Below are positions 15,980 through 24,198 of a DNA stretch of 35,988 nucleotides, one piece after another. The notes beneath the pieces were generated by a model. That model saw only the letters and a program-made list of their open reading frames with translations, did no database searches and was not told the DNA's origin. The position numbers and the translations under genes are program-made. The DNA is taken from positions 1 to 35,988 of the forward strand of contig JADIIM010000052.1 of assembly GCA_015351705.1 (NCBI GenBank), given 5' to 3'. How positions within the stretch are numbered: the first letter of the stretch is position 1; each line of letters begins with the position of its first letter. This stretch comes from Aeromicrobium sp. Its GTDB lineage: Bacteria > Actinomycetota > Coriobacteriia > Anaerosomatales > Anaerosomataceae.

Positions 15980-17134
15980 TCACCCGCCGAGAGCGGCCAG
16001 GGACTCCAGCACCACATCGACGTCCTCGTCGGTGAGGCCCCACCCCACGCTCAGCCGGACCGCGCCGGTCTCGAACGTTCCGAGCGCCTGGTGCGTCCAC
16101 GGGCTGCAGTGGAGACCCGCGCGCACCGCGATGCCCGCCGAGCGCTCAAGCTCGAACGCGATCTCGTCGGGTGCCCGCGTGGCGTGCACCACGGTGACCA
16201 CTGGCACCCGCTCCTCAAGTACCGGAGGGCCGAGCACCCGGAACGCCGGCATCGCAGCGACCGCCTCATGCAGACGGCGGGCAAGACGCCGCTCGGCCGC
16301 GCGGATCGCAGGGCCCTCGGCACGGGGGAGCTCTGCTGCCGCACCGAGCCCGGCGATCCCCGGAACGTTGGGCGTGCCGGCCTCATAGCGGTCCGGACGC
16401 TCGCTCACCTGCGCCGCGGCCGCCGAATCACGCCCGCCACCGCCCTGCACGAGACCGTGCGGTTCGCAGCCGGGCGAGAGATACACGGCCCCGATGCCCT
16501 GTGGCCCGAGCAGGCCCTTGTGGCCGGGGACGACGTAGGCGTCCGCGCCGAGCGCTGCGAGGTCGATGTCCAGATGGCCCGCCGCCTGTGCGCCGTCGAC
16601 GACCATCAGCGCACCGTGCTCGTGGGCGATGTCGGCGAGATCGCCCACCGGTTGGATCACGCCGCTCACGTTCGATGCGTGCTGACAGACCACTGCCGCC
16701 GTGCGCTCAGCCGCCACCGCCCGCTCGACATCGTCGGGGTCGACGTGGCCCTCGGCATCAGCAGGGACCGTCACGACGTTGACGCCGCCGGTGGCAAGCG
16801 CAGCGAGCGGACGGGTCACCGCGTTGTGCTCCACGGAGGAGACCACCACGCGGTCCCCCGGCGCGAGCAGTCCCTTCAGGACGAGGTTGAGCGCATACGT
16901 GCAACCGGGGACGAAGGCGAGGTCGCGCTCATCGGCCACGCCGAGAAGGCCCGCAAGCGACGAGCGGGCCGCGGCGATCACGCGCTCGGCCTCGAGAGCG
17001 AGCCGGTGTGCGCCCCGTCCCGGATTGCCGCTCGCCGTCTCGAGCGCGGCGACCATGGCGGCGGTGACGACCGGAGGCTTCGGCCACGACGTCGCCGCGT
17101 GATCGAAGTAGCGGATGGGAGGGCGGTCGACCAT
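15980..17134 (-). CDS. Cysteine desulfurase-family PLP enzyme
   Basis: This is a 384-residue class V aminotransferase-fold protein. The PLP-binding Lys206 is in VPGHKGLLGPQG, with HNA (103-105) and VVDGAQAAGH (178-187) also typical. The sulfur-carrying Cys343 sits in RAGLHCSPWTH followed by GAVRLSVGWGLTDEDVD. It resembles the single-gene desulfurase subfamily (TIGR01977-like) rather than housekeeping IscS or SufS. It would take sulfur from cysteine. As the last gene of the molybdopterin operon it could feed molybdopterin synthase or the FdhD sulfur relay; that partner is inferred from position. The start is four bases past the mogA stop. Confidence 0.88.
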   Translation of the reverse strand: MVDRPPIRYFDHAATSWPKPPVVTAAMVAALETASGNPGRGAHRLALEAERVIAAARSSLAGLLGVADERDLAFVPGCTYALNLVLKGLLAPGDRVVVSSVEHNAVTRPLAALATGGVNVVTVPADAEGHVDPDDVERAVAAERTAAVVCQHASNVSGVIQPVGDLADIAHEHGALMVVDGAQAAGHLDIDLAALGADAYVVPGHKGLLGPQGIGAVYLSPGCEPHGLVQGGGGRDSAAAAQVSERPDRYEAGTPNVPGIAGLGAAAELPRAEGPAIRAAERRLARRLHEAVAAMPAFRVLGPPVLEERVPVVTVVHATRAPDEIAFELERSAGIAVRAGLHCSPWTHQALGTFETGAVRLSVGWGLTDEDVDVVLESLAALGG

Positions 17135-17137
17135 GAC

Positions 17138-17626
17138 CTACCCGTGCCCTCCGCCGGCCATCATCTCGGCCGCGTGTTCGAGCACCCCCGCGACGAAGCC
17201 GAAGGACTCTCGCACCGCCTTCTCTGAACCCGGCAGGTTGATGATGAGCGTACGACCGCGCTGGCCGGCCGTCCCGCGCGAGAGCATCGCGCGGTCGGTG
17301 ATCGCGAGGCTCTCCCCGCGGATGACCTGCCCGATGCCGGGCACCTCACGGTCACACACGCCGAGCGTGGTCTCGGGCAGCACGTCCCGTGGCCCGATGC
17401 CCGTCCCGCCGGTGGTGAAGACCACGTCGCACGCGTCCTCGTCGGCCATCTGGATGAGCGCCTCGGCGATACGACCGGCGTCGTCGGGCAGCAGGTGGTA
17501 GGCGACCACCTCCCACCCGCGCGCCTCGGCGAGCTCGATCAGCGCCTTGCCGGAGGTGTCCTCGGCGTCACCCGCGGCGCGTGTGTCCGAGGAGGTGAGC
17601 ACGCCAACGCGCAGTGCGGCCATCAC
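17138..17626 (-). CDS. mogA: Molybdopterin adenylyltransferase MogA
   Basis: This 162-residue MogA/MoaB-fold protein adenylylates molybdopterin before metal insertion by MoeA. Diagnostic stretches are VFTTGGTGIGPRDVLPE (about 89-105), GESLAITDRAMLSRGTAG and TLIINLPGSEKAV. The start is either GTG 17626, with GGAGGA six bases upstream, or ATG 17623, which overlaps the TGA of the MOSC gene. Both differ by one residue only. MogA and MOSC are fused in some bacteria, which agrees with their overlap here. Confidence 0.93.
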   Translation of the reverse strand: MMAALRVGVLTSSDTRAAGDAEDTSGKALIELAEARGWEVVAYHLLPDDAGRIAEALIQMADEDACDVVFTTGGTGIGPRDVLPETTLGVCDREVPGIGQVIRGESLAITDRAMLSRGTAGQRGRTLIINLPGSEKAVRESFGFVAGVLEHAAEMMAGGGHG

Positions 17627-18063
17627 GCACCGTCCTCCACGACGATCTCGTCACCGACGGCGACCTCGCCGCCCTCGAGCACGATGGCGAAGATGCCCTC
17701 CTTGGGCATGACGCAGTCGCCGGCCTGGTAGTAGATCGCGCACTTCGTGTGGCACTCCTTGCCGATCTGGGAGACCTCGAGAAGCGTGCCGCCCACGCGG
17801 AAGCGCGTCCCCACCGGGAGCGACACCAGGTCGATGCCACGCGTGGTGATGTTCTCGGCGAAGTCGCCGGCGTCCACGTCCAGGCCCTTGGCCTGCATCT
17901 TGGCGATGGACTCCTCGGCCAGCAGGCTCACCTGACGGTGCCAGTCACCGGCATGGGCGTCGCCATCGAAGCCGCTGCCGGCCACGAGCGTGCCGGACGT
18001 CCCCGGCGTCTTCCGTACGGTCTTCTTGGCCGAGAGGTTGACCGAGGTGACGGTTGCGGGCAT
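17623..18063 (-). CDS. MOSC domain protein of the molybdopterin operon
   Basis: This is a 146-residue stand-alone MOSC domain. The family pattern is clear: FDGDAHAGDWHRQVSLLAEES (about 33-53), DFAENITTRGID and IGKECHTKCAIYY with the downstream QAGDCVMPKEGIFA. MOSC domains also occur at the C terminus of molybdenum-cofactor sulfurases and are thought to bind the cofactor or carry sulfur. In small proteins of this type next to moaC and mogA the exact job is not settled. ATG 18063 lies two bases after the moaC stop. The longer open frame up to 18645 is a shadow of moaC. Confidence 0.9.
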   Translation of the reverse strand: MPATVTSVNLSAKKTVRKTPGTSGTLVAGSGFDGDAHAGDWHRQVSLLAEESIAKMQAKGLDVDAGDFAENITTRGIDLVSLPVGTRFRVGGTLLEVSQIGKECHTKCAIYYQAGDCVMPKEGIFAIVLEGGEVAVGDEIVVEDGA

Positions 18064-18065
18064 CG

Positions 18066-18572
18066 CTAGTCCTCCTTGGGTTTCTGCCGAGCGACTTCCG
18101 TGCGCTTCCAGGTGCCCGACGCGCCGCCGGACTTCTCGACGAGTCTCACGTCGGTGATCTCCATGCCGCGATCCACGGCCTTGCACATGTCGTAGAGCGC
18201 CAGGGCCGACGCCGCCGCCGCCGTGAGCGCCTCCATCTCGATGCCGGTCTTGCCGTCGGTGGCGCACGTGGCCGTGACGTGCACCGACGCCTGGCCCGGT
18301 TCGAGTTCGACCGAGACTCTGGTGATCGGTATCGGGTGCGCCAGCGGTATCAGGTCGGCGGCCTTCTTGGCGGCCTGGATGCCGGCGATCCGCGCCACCG
18401 CGAAGACGTCGCCTTTGGGCGCGCGGCCTTCCACGATCATCGCGAGCGTCTCCGGCTTCATGCGGATGGTCGCCTCGGCGGTGGCCTCGCGGTGCGTCAC
18501 CGCCTTGGCGCCGATGTCGACCATGTGCGCCGCCCCCGCGTCGTCGAGATGCGTCAGACGATCGTGTGTCAC
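18066..18572 (-). CDS. moaC: Cyclic pyranopterin monophosphate synthase MoaC
   Basis: This 168-residue enzyme acts after MoaA in converting GTP to cyclic pyranopterin monophosphate. Signatures are HMVDIGAK, the [16 protein letters not shown] block (about 67-82), [11 protein letters not shown] (108-118) and [13 protein letters not shown]. The HPIP form replaces the CHPL seen in enterobacteria, a common variant. The GTG start at 18572 has GGAGG upstream and the moaA stop is at 18575, so the genes are tightly coupled. Confidence 0.95.
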   Translation of the reverse strand: MTHDRLTHLDDAGAAHMVDIGAKAVTHREATAEATIRMKPETLAMIVEGRAPKGDVFAVARIAGIQAAKKAADLIPLAHPIPITRVSVELEPGQASVHVTATCATDGKTGIEMEALTAAAASALALYDMCKAVDRGMEITDVRLVEKSGGASGTWKRTEVARQKPKED

Positions 18573-18574
18573 AG

Positions 18575-19597
18575 CTAGCCTCCGATCTGGGACATGCGTC
18601 GCACCGTGCCATGCCGCTGGTCGTGCCCCGCGGGCTTGGCCGCAAGCGCGGAGCGGATCACCTCGCGGACGTCGTCGTCGCTGCCGCCCCGGAGCACCGT
18701 ACGCACGTCGATCTCATCGTCAGAGAACAGGCACGTGCGGAGTCTGCCGTCCGCGGTCAGACGCAGGCGGTTGCACTCTCCACAGAAGTGATGCGACAGC
18801 GGCGATATCACGCCGAGTGTGCCTGCCGCGCCCGGGAACCGATAGTACCGCGCGGGCCCCCATCCGCCCGGCGCCTCGGTGCGCTCGACCTGCGCGAGCT
18901 CGCCGAGTCCCGCCGCCGCACCCTCGGCGGACAGGCGCATCAGGATCTCGTCGGTGGAGACGTGGTCCGCCTCGGTCCATCCATCGGCCTCGGCGCTGGT
19001 GCACGAATGCTCCCCCACGTCGCCGACCGGCATGTACTCGATGAATCGCACATGGAGCGGGCGGTCGACCGTCATGCGCGCGAAGCCGAGCAGGTCCTGC
19101 TCGAGCGAGCGCACCACGACGACGTTCAGCTTCACCGGGTCCATTCCCGCCTCGAACGCGGCCTCGAGACCATCGAGGACATCGGCGAGAGCACCACCGC
19201 GGGTGATCCGCGTGTAGACCTCAGGGTCGAGCGTATCGAGCGAGATGTTGATCCGCTTGAGTCCCGCATCGCTGAGCTCCGCGGCGTAGCGACGGAGCAG
19301 CGTGGCGTTCGTGGTGAGCGCGATGGCTTCGATGCCGCTCGTCTCGCGCAGCCTGCGGACGTGGTCGACGATGCCGAGCCGGACGAGCGGTTCACCGCCG
19401 GTCAGGCGGATCTTGCTGATGCCCTCGTTGGCCGCCACGCGCGCGAACCGCTCGATCTCCTCGAACGAGAGCACCTCGTCATGGCCTTTCCAGACGACGC
19501 CATCGGGCGGCATGCAGTAGACGCACCGCAGGTTGCAGCGGTCGGTGACGCTGATGCGCAGGTAGTCGATCCGCCGGCCGAACGCGTCAGTCGCCAT
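18575..19597 (-). CDS. moaA: GTP 3',8-cyclase MoaA
   Basis: This is a 340-residue radical SAM enzyme for the first committed step of molybdopterin synthesis. The N-terminal cluster motif is Cys21-x3-Cys25-x2-Cys28 ([14 protein letters not shown]). A second cluster motif, [19 protein letters not shown], lies near the C terminus. The conserved C-terminal Gly-Gly pair (SQIGG) needed for activity is intact. ATG 19597 overlaps the mobB end by 11 bases and has an AGGTGG site. No moaD or moaE for the next step lies in the window. Confidence 0.96.
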   Translation of the reverse strand: MATDAFGRRIDYLRISVTDRCNLRCVYCMPPDGVVWKGHDEVLSFEEIERFARVAANEGISKIRLTGGEPLVRLGIVDHVRRLRETSGIEAIALTTNATLLRRYAAELSDAGLKRINISLDTLDPEVYTRITRGGALADVLDGLEAAFEAGMDPVKLNVVVVRSLEQDLLGFARMTVDRPLHVRFIEYMPVGDVGEHSCTSAEADGWTEADHVSTDEILMRLSAEGAAAGLGELAQVERTEAPGGWGPARYYRFPGAAGTLGVISPLSHHFCGECNRLRLTADGRLRTCLFSDDEIDVRTVLRGGSDDDVREVIRSALAAKPAGHDQRHGTVRRMSQIGG

Positions 19598-20129
19598 CGG
19601 CCACCTCCGCGTGTGCCGCCGCTCCTGAGAGGAAGGTCCGCTCCACAAGGTCGGCAAGCGCTTCGGTGTCGTCCAGGCCGAAGACCGGCAGGCCGCCTAC
19701 GTCGAGCTCGTCGTTGTCCGTGACGAGCGCGAACAGCTCGGCGGACTCGCAGACGAGTTCGGTGGAACGCGCCCGGCGGGAGACCTCGATACGCACGTTG
19801 CCGGCGCGGCGATATCCCTCGGTGAGCAGGATGTCCACGTCGGCAGCGTACTCGAGCAGCTCGTCCAGCGTGGCCTCGTGGTCCATGACCCGCGTCATGC
19901 CGAGCTTGGAGGGCGAGCTCACCAGCGTGACAGCTGCGCCGGCCTTCGCATGCCGCCAGGAGTCCTTGCCCGGGACATCGATGTCGAAGTCGTGCACATG
20001 GTGCTTGACGCTGCCTACGCGGTACCCGCGATCGGCAAGCGCGCGGATCAGGCGCTCCATGAGCGTCGTCTTGCCCGAGTCGCTCTTACCCACCACTGAG
20101 ACGACGGGGATGCCGGTCCCCTCGCTCAT
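19587..20129 (-). CDS. mobB: Molybdopterin-guanine dinucleotide biosynthesis protein MobB
   Basis: This 180-residue P-loop GTPase assists MobA in making the guanine dinucleotide cofactor. The Walker A is GKSDSGKTT (residues 14-22), the switch region is SVKHHVHDFDIDVPGKDSWRH (split at about 43-63), and LLTEGYRRAG is the Walker B area. The length is typical. ATG 20129 lies next to the stop of the 72-residue protein. The presence of MobA and MobB suggests bis-MGD enzymes such as formate dehydrogenase. Confidence 0.92.
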   Translation of the reverse strand: MSEGTGIPVVSVVGKSDSGKTTLMERLIRALADRGYRVGSVKHHVHDFDIDVPGKDSWRHAKAGAAVTLVSSPSKLGMTRVMDHEATLDELLEYAADVDILLTEGYRRAGNVRIEVSRRARSTELVCESAELFALVTDNDELDVGGLPVFGLDDTEALADLVERTFLSGAAAHAEVADGD

Positions 20130-20130
20130 G

Positions 20131-20349
20131 CTAGAAGCACCCGAGATCGCAGTTGTGCACCCGAACACCCGCCATGTCCGCCGCCGCACCCGCGACCTTG
20201 TACGCAACGCCCGTGTCCTCGGCGAACTTGCGGAGCACAGGACAGGTGACCTTGCCGTCGACCGCCTTGGCCTTGATAGCCTCCATCATCTCGTCGGTGA
20301 CCTGAGAGGTCCAACGCGGATCGGCGAACTTCTGGCTGTCGCTGCTCAT
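20131..20349 (-). CDS. Small cysteine protein with C-terminal CxxxCF motif in the molybdopterin operon
   Basis: This 72-residue protein is encoded between moeA and mobB. Its ATG overlaps the moeA stop by four bases (ATGA) and its stop touches the mobB start, so it is certainly part of the operon. It has three cysteines: Cys36 in KVTCPVLRKFAEDTGV, and Cys67 and Cys71 in the terminal NCDLGCF. The middle section (RKFAEDTGVAYKVAGAAADMAG) resembles a helix-turn-helix. I recall similar small proteins with a C-terminal CxLGCF in anaerobes but know no assigned function. Metal, Fe-S, sulfur or cofactor binding are all possible; nothing here decides. Confidence 0.85.
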   Translation of the reverse strand: MSSDSQKFADPRWTSQVTDEMMEAIKAKAVDGKVTCPVLRKFAEDTGVAYKVAGAAADMAGVRVHNCDLGCF

Positions 20350-21587
20350 GCCGTCCCCTCTTCCATATCGAGCCGGATACACATCACCTCGGTGCCCGCG
20401 GCGAAGAACGATTCGCCCTCGGGCAGCGACATCAGGCAGTTCCCGCGGTGCATCGCCGTCAGCAGCGCCGAGGACTGATTGCCCGCGATGGCGACCGAGT
20501 AGCCGCCCTCCGGCCGACGCGTGATGCGGGACCTGAGGAAGTACCGGCGATCGGGCTTCTTCTTGACGTCGTGACTGAGCGTTGCGAGCACACGCGGCCT
20601 GACGAGCGAGGTGAAGCCCGCCATCTTGCGGATGACCGGCCGTACGAACATCTCGAACCCTACCATGGTCGATGTGGGGTTACCCGGCAGGCCGAAGAAC
20701 GGGGTGCCGTCGATGGTCCCGAACGTCTGCGGTGCACCGGGACGCATCGCGACCTTCCAGAAGTCCAGCTCGCCGATCTCCTCGAGGACCACCTTGACCA
20801 CATCGAAGTCGCCCATGCTCACGCCACCGGTGGTGACCATCAGGTCGAACTCCGAAGCACGGGACAGCAGGGCGCGGGTGTCGTCCATCGTATCGCGTGC
20901 CACGCCCAGAATGTGCGGCTCGCCGCCGGCGAGGCGCACGAGCGCTGCGAGCGTGTACGAGTTGGAGTTGCGGATCTTGCCCGGACCCGGCTTCTCGGTC
21001 ACATCCACCAGCTCATCGCCGGTCGAGACGATCGCGACCCGCGGACGGCGACGGACGACAAGCTCGGCGTGTCCCACCGAAGCCGCCAGACCGATGGCGG
21101 CTGCACCCACCGTCTCGCCGGAGAGAAGCACGGTCTCGCCCTCACGGACCTCCTCGGCCCGTGCCCGGACGTTCTCCCGCGCGGCCGCCGGCGCGCAGAT
21201 GAGCACCGTCCCGCCGGGACCGCCTGCGGCCTCGCCGGGACGGATGCGCTCGACCATCACGACCGCATCGGCGCCGGGGGGCATCGGTGCGCCGGTCATG
21301 ATGCGCGATGCCTGCCCGGGCCCGACCGTGCGCCCCGGCCACGCGCCTGCCGGGATGTGCTCGAGGACTTCGAGCGTCACGGGGGTATCGTCGCCCGCGC
21401 CGGCGACGTCGGCGGCGCGCACGGCGTATCCGTCCATCGCCGAGTTGTCGAACGGCGCAACATCGATGTCGGAGACGACCGGCTCGGCAAGGACCCTGCC
21501 GAGCGCGTCGACCAGGTCGACCCGCTCAGCGGGAAGCGGCTCTATGCGTGAGAGCACCTGTTCGGTGGCCTCCTCGACGGTGATCAT
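20346..21587 (-). CDS. moeA: Molybdopterin molybdenumtransferase MoeA
   Basis: This 413-residue protein inserts molybdate (or tungstate) into adenylylated molybdopterin. Characteristic blocks are PFDNSAMDGYAVR (about 45-57), RIMTGAPMPPGADAVV, VAIVSTGDELV, GKIRNSNSYTL, VTTGGVSMGDFD, KVAMRPGAP and FGLPGNPTSTMVGFE, followed by the C-terminal domain IV. Anaerobes with tungsten enzymes often carry two MoeA versions; only one is present here. ATG 21587 has GGAGG seven bases upstream and overlaps the end of the mobA-fdhD fusion (ATGA). Confidence 0.96.
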   Translation of the reverse strand: MITVEEATEQVLSRIEPLPAERVDLVDALGRVLAEPVVSDIDVAPFDNSAMDGYAVRAADVAGAGDDTPVTLEVLEHIPAGAWPGRTVGPGQASRIMTGAPMPPGADAVVMVERIRPGEAAGGPGGTVLICAPAAARENVRARAEEVREGETVLLSGETVGAAAIGLAASVGHAELVVRRRPRVAIVSTGDELVDVTEKPGPGKIRNSNSYTLAALVRLAGGEPHILGVARDTMDDTRALLSRASEFDLMVTTGGVSMGDFDVVKVVLEEIGELDFWKVAMRPGAPQTFGTIDGTPFFGLPGNPTSTMVGFEMFVRPVIRKMAGFTSLVRPRVLATLSHDVKKKPDRRYFLRSRITRRPEGGYSVAIAGNQSSALLTAMHRGNCLMSLPEGESFFAAGTEVMCIRLDMEEGTA

Positions 21588-22984
21588 CCCTGCGCCTCCT
21601 CTTCAGCGGTGACCCTGTGCGGGTTGGTGTAGACGACGAGCTTACCGCCCCGCGCGTAGCCGACGAGCGTGATGCCCGCGCGCTCGGCCACTTCGGCGGC
21701 AAGGTCGGTGACCGCCGTCCGCGAGACGACGACCGGTACTTTGGCCTTGGCGGCCTTCACGGCCATCTCGTAGCTGATGCGGCCGGTGGTGAGCAACACA
21801 GCGTCCCGGGTAGCGACACGATCGAGCCATGCGCGGCCGAAGAGCTTGTCGAGCGCGTTGTGACGCCCCACGTCCTCGCGGACGATAACCAGCTCCCCTG
21901 CAACCGCCAGGCCACACGAGTGCATGCCGCCCGTGTCCCGATACGCCGCAGCGGCGCGGGCAAGTCGCCCCATCAGGTCGTAGATGACGTCGGAGCCGAT
22001 CGTCAGTGCCGACTCGACCGGCTCGATGCCGCGCGCGTGGCCCACGGAAGCGAATGTCACGCCCTTGCCACAGCCCGAGGTGACGTACCGCTTGCGCTCG
22101 GCTACGTCGCCGGGAGCCGTCTGGCTGCTACGGACGTAGACGAGGCCACGCTTGTGGTCCACGTCCACGCGCTCGAGCGCTTCGCGGTCGGTGATGAATC
22201 CCTCGGAAAGCAGGAAGCCGACCCCGAGGTCCGCGAGGTCCTCGGGTGAGCCCTGCATGGTGGCGATCTCGTCGTCGTTCAGGAACACCGTCACCGGGCG
22301 CTCCGACGGCATGCCCCGCGGGCGCCGCGTGCCCACCTCGATCACCGACAGGCGCGGAGCCGCCGAGTCACCGGGCTCGTCGTCGCGCGATTCGAGCAGC
22401 TCCTCGGGCGTGTTGACGTTCACGAGACTGCGAAGACCGGGGTCGACGGCGCGAAGCGTGTCGAGCGGCACCTCCACGGCTGTGAGCGCCGGGAGGATCG
22501 CGACGAGCCGGCGCCGACCGGACGCAAGCACGCGCCGGGCCTCGGGAAGACAGCTCGTGTGGTAGAGGGCGAGCAGCGGCTCGGGGCCCTTCTCACCGAC
22601 CGGCAGGACCACCTGTGCCTCCCCCCGCGCCTCCCACAGGGCGCGTATGACCGAGGGTTCGAGCCAGGGCATGTCCGAGGCGACCGCAAGCACCCACTCG
22701 GTCTCGGCAGCGGCGAGGGCGGTCACAAGCCCTCCGAGCGGGCCCTGGTAGGCGACCTCGTCGGTCAGCACCCGCACGTCGGCGGGAAGGTCGGCCTCGA
22801 TCATGGCCTCGGGACGGTTGGTGACGACCATGACGCTCTCGCAGACGAGGGCGGCGGTCTCGGCCACGCGCCGCACGAGCGGCTCACCGTCGAAGAGCAG
22901 CAGCGTCTTGTCGACGCCCATGCGCTGTGATCTGCCGCCGGCGAGCACGGCGGCGGTGATCGGGAGACGAGCGGCGTCTACCAC
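21584..22984 (-). CDS. MobA-FdhD fusion: MGD synthase plus formate dehydrogenase sulfurtransferase
   Basis: This 466-residue protein joins two normally separate enzymes. Residues 8-198 are MobA (GTP:molybdopterin guanylyltransferase): LAGGRSQRMGVDK binds GTP, ASDMPWL carries the metal-binding Asp104, and NVNTPEEL closes the domain. Residues 210-466 are FdhD, which passes sulfur from a cysteine desulfurase to the cofactor of formate dehydrogenase: LLSEGFITD, SGCGKG with Cys305, DTGGMHSCGLA, EDVGRHNALDK and TTGRISYEMAVKAA. The usual CxxC loop is reduced to one Cys. The join has no stop or frameshift. GTG 22984 has GAGGAG six bases upstream. This is the first gene of the molybdopterin operon. 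Confidence 0.92.
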   Translation of the reverse strand: MVDAARLPITAAVLAGGRSQRMGVDKTLLLFDGEPLVRRVAETAALVCESVMVVTNRPEAMIEADLPADVRVLTDEVAYQGPLGGLVTALAAAETEWVLAVASDMPWLEPSVIRALWEARGEAQVVLPVGEKGPEPLLALYHTSCLPEARRVLASGRRRLVAILPALTAVEVPLDTLRAVDPGLRSLVNVNTPEELLESRDDEPGDSAAPRLSVIEVGTRRPRGMPSERPVTVFLNDDEIATMQGSPEDLADLGVGFLLSEGFITDREALERVDVDHKRGLVYVRSSQTAPGDVAERKRYVTSGCGKGVTFASVGHARGIEPVESALTIGSDVIYDLMGRLARAAAAYRDTGGMHSCGLAVAGELVIVREDVGRHNALDKLFGRAWLDRVATRDAVLLTTGRISYEMAVKAAKAKVPVVVSRTAVTDLAAEVAERAGITLVGYARGGKLVVYTNPHRVTAEEEAQG

Positions 22985-23044
22985 GCGTCACTCCTCATCA
23001 GTCTCGGCAGGTCCGTGTGTTCCCGGATGGTCGAGAACCCGTCC

Positions 23045-23050
23045 ATAGTA
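23045..23050 (-). promoter_or_regulatory. Candidate -10 for the molybdopterin operon
   Basis: The minus strand reads GG-TACTAT in the 104-base gap between tupC and the mobA-fdhD gene. Transcription would start near 23038, leaving a leader of about 54 bases. No -35 match and no cofactor-riboswitch motif were seen in this leader, unlike that of tupA. Confidence 0.4.
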
Positions 23051-23088
23051 CCGTGCGCTGCAAGCGATGTGCGCGCACCCGCGACGGT

Positions 23089-24198
23089 TCAGCCGAGCCG
23101 GCGTGTCCGCACCGCGGTCGCCTTGAACACGACCTGGACCCGCGAGCCCACGGCAAGACCCATCTCGCGGACCGATGCACGGGAGACGCGCGACGCGATC
23201 CTCGCGCCGCCGAGGTCGAGGACCATGTGATACATGACGCCCCAGAGCTGCACGTCAGCGACCGTTCCAACGTACTGGTTACGTGCGGTGGACTGCGGTA
23301 TGTCTGCCGAGGCGTCGAAGATCAGCACGTCCTCCGGGCGCACGCCCACGAGTACCCGGGCACCGAGCGGGTGGTCCGCCACCGTCTCCACGACCGGTCC
23401 CCCGACGTCCACTCCGGTAACCCCGTCACCCGTCGACACGACCGTGCCCTCCAGCGGTGGCTCCGACCCGAGGAAGCTCGCGGTCCAGACGTCCGGAGGT
23501 AGCCCGGTGACATCGTCGACGCCACCGGCCGCCACGGCCTGGCCATCTCGAAGGATGACCATCCGGTCGGCGATGGCCATGGCCTCGTTCTGGTCGTGGG
23601 TGACATAGAGTGTCGTCATGCCGTGCTCACGGAAGATCCGTGCGAAGTCCTGCGCGAGCTGGCCCTTGATCAGCGGATCGAGCGAGGACAGCGGCTCATC
23701 GAGCAACAACACGCGGGGCTTCAGAACGAGCGCTCGTGCCAGTGCCACGCGCTGCGCTTCGCCGCCTGAGAGGGTGAGCGCCGAGCGCCCCTCCATGCCC
23801 TCGAGCCCGACCTGCGCGAGCGCGTCGGTGACGGCCGCACGCCTGGTCTTGGCGGGCACTCGTCTGAGACGCATCCCGTAAGCGACGTTGTCGGCGACCG
23901 TACCCTTGAACAGGTACGGGTGCTGGAAGGCCGCCGCCATATGCGAGCGGGCGCTCTTGTCCTTATGGCTCACGGCACGGCCGTCCATGAGCACCTGACC
24001 CTCGGTAGGGGGCTCGAGAAGCCCCATGATGGAGAGCAGGGTGGACTTGCCCGACCCGGACGGACCAAGGAGCGCAAGCGTCTCACCAGCGGCGATGTCG
24101 ATACGTTCGATGTCCACGACGGTCTTCTTGCCGTAGACCTTACGTATGCCGACACCCGAGAGCGCGAGGCCGTTCGCTCCGCTGTCGCTCACGCTCAT
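23089..24198 (-). CDS. tupC: Tungstate ABC transporter ATPase with C-terminal regulatory domain
   Basis: This is a 369-residue ABC ATPase. It has a Walker A (LLGPSGSGKST, about 44-54), a Q-loop (AAFQHPYLF), a signature motif (LTLSGGEAQRVALARAL), a Walker B (LLLDEPLSSLD) and a His switch (YVTHDQNEA). Residues 240-369 form a TOBE/Mop-like domain (LVGVRPEDVLIF at its centre), as in oxyanion importers of the ModC/WtpC type, which may sense the oxyanion. ATG 24198 overlaps the permease stop (ATGA). Assignment to tungstate rests on the linked TupB and TupA; molybdate is possible. Confidence 0.9.
   Translation of the reverse strand: MSVSDSGANGLALSGVGIRKVYGKKTVVDIERIDIAAGETLALLGPSGSGKSTLLSIMGLLEPPTEGQVLMDGRAVSHKDKSARSHMAAAFQHPYLFKGTVADNVAYGMRLRRVPAKTRRAAVTDALAQVGLEGMEGRSALTLSGGEAQRVALARALVLKPRVLLLDEPLSSLDPLIKGQLAQDFARIFREHGMTTLYVTHDQNEAMAIADRMVILRDGQAVAAGGVDDVTGLPPDVWTASFLGSEPPLEGTVVSTGDGVTGVDVGGPVVETVADHPLGARVLVGVRPEDVLIFDASADIPQSTARNQYVGTVADVQLWGVMYHMVLDLGGARIASRVSRASVREMGLAVGSRVQVVFKATAVRTRRLG

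Noticed and set aside
18064-18645. N-terminal extension of the MOSC protein
   Set aside because: It covers moaC in another frame and is Gly/Arg/His-rich; the MOSC domain begins at ATG 18063.
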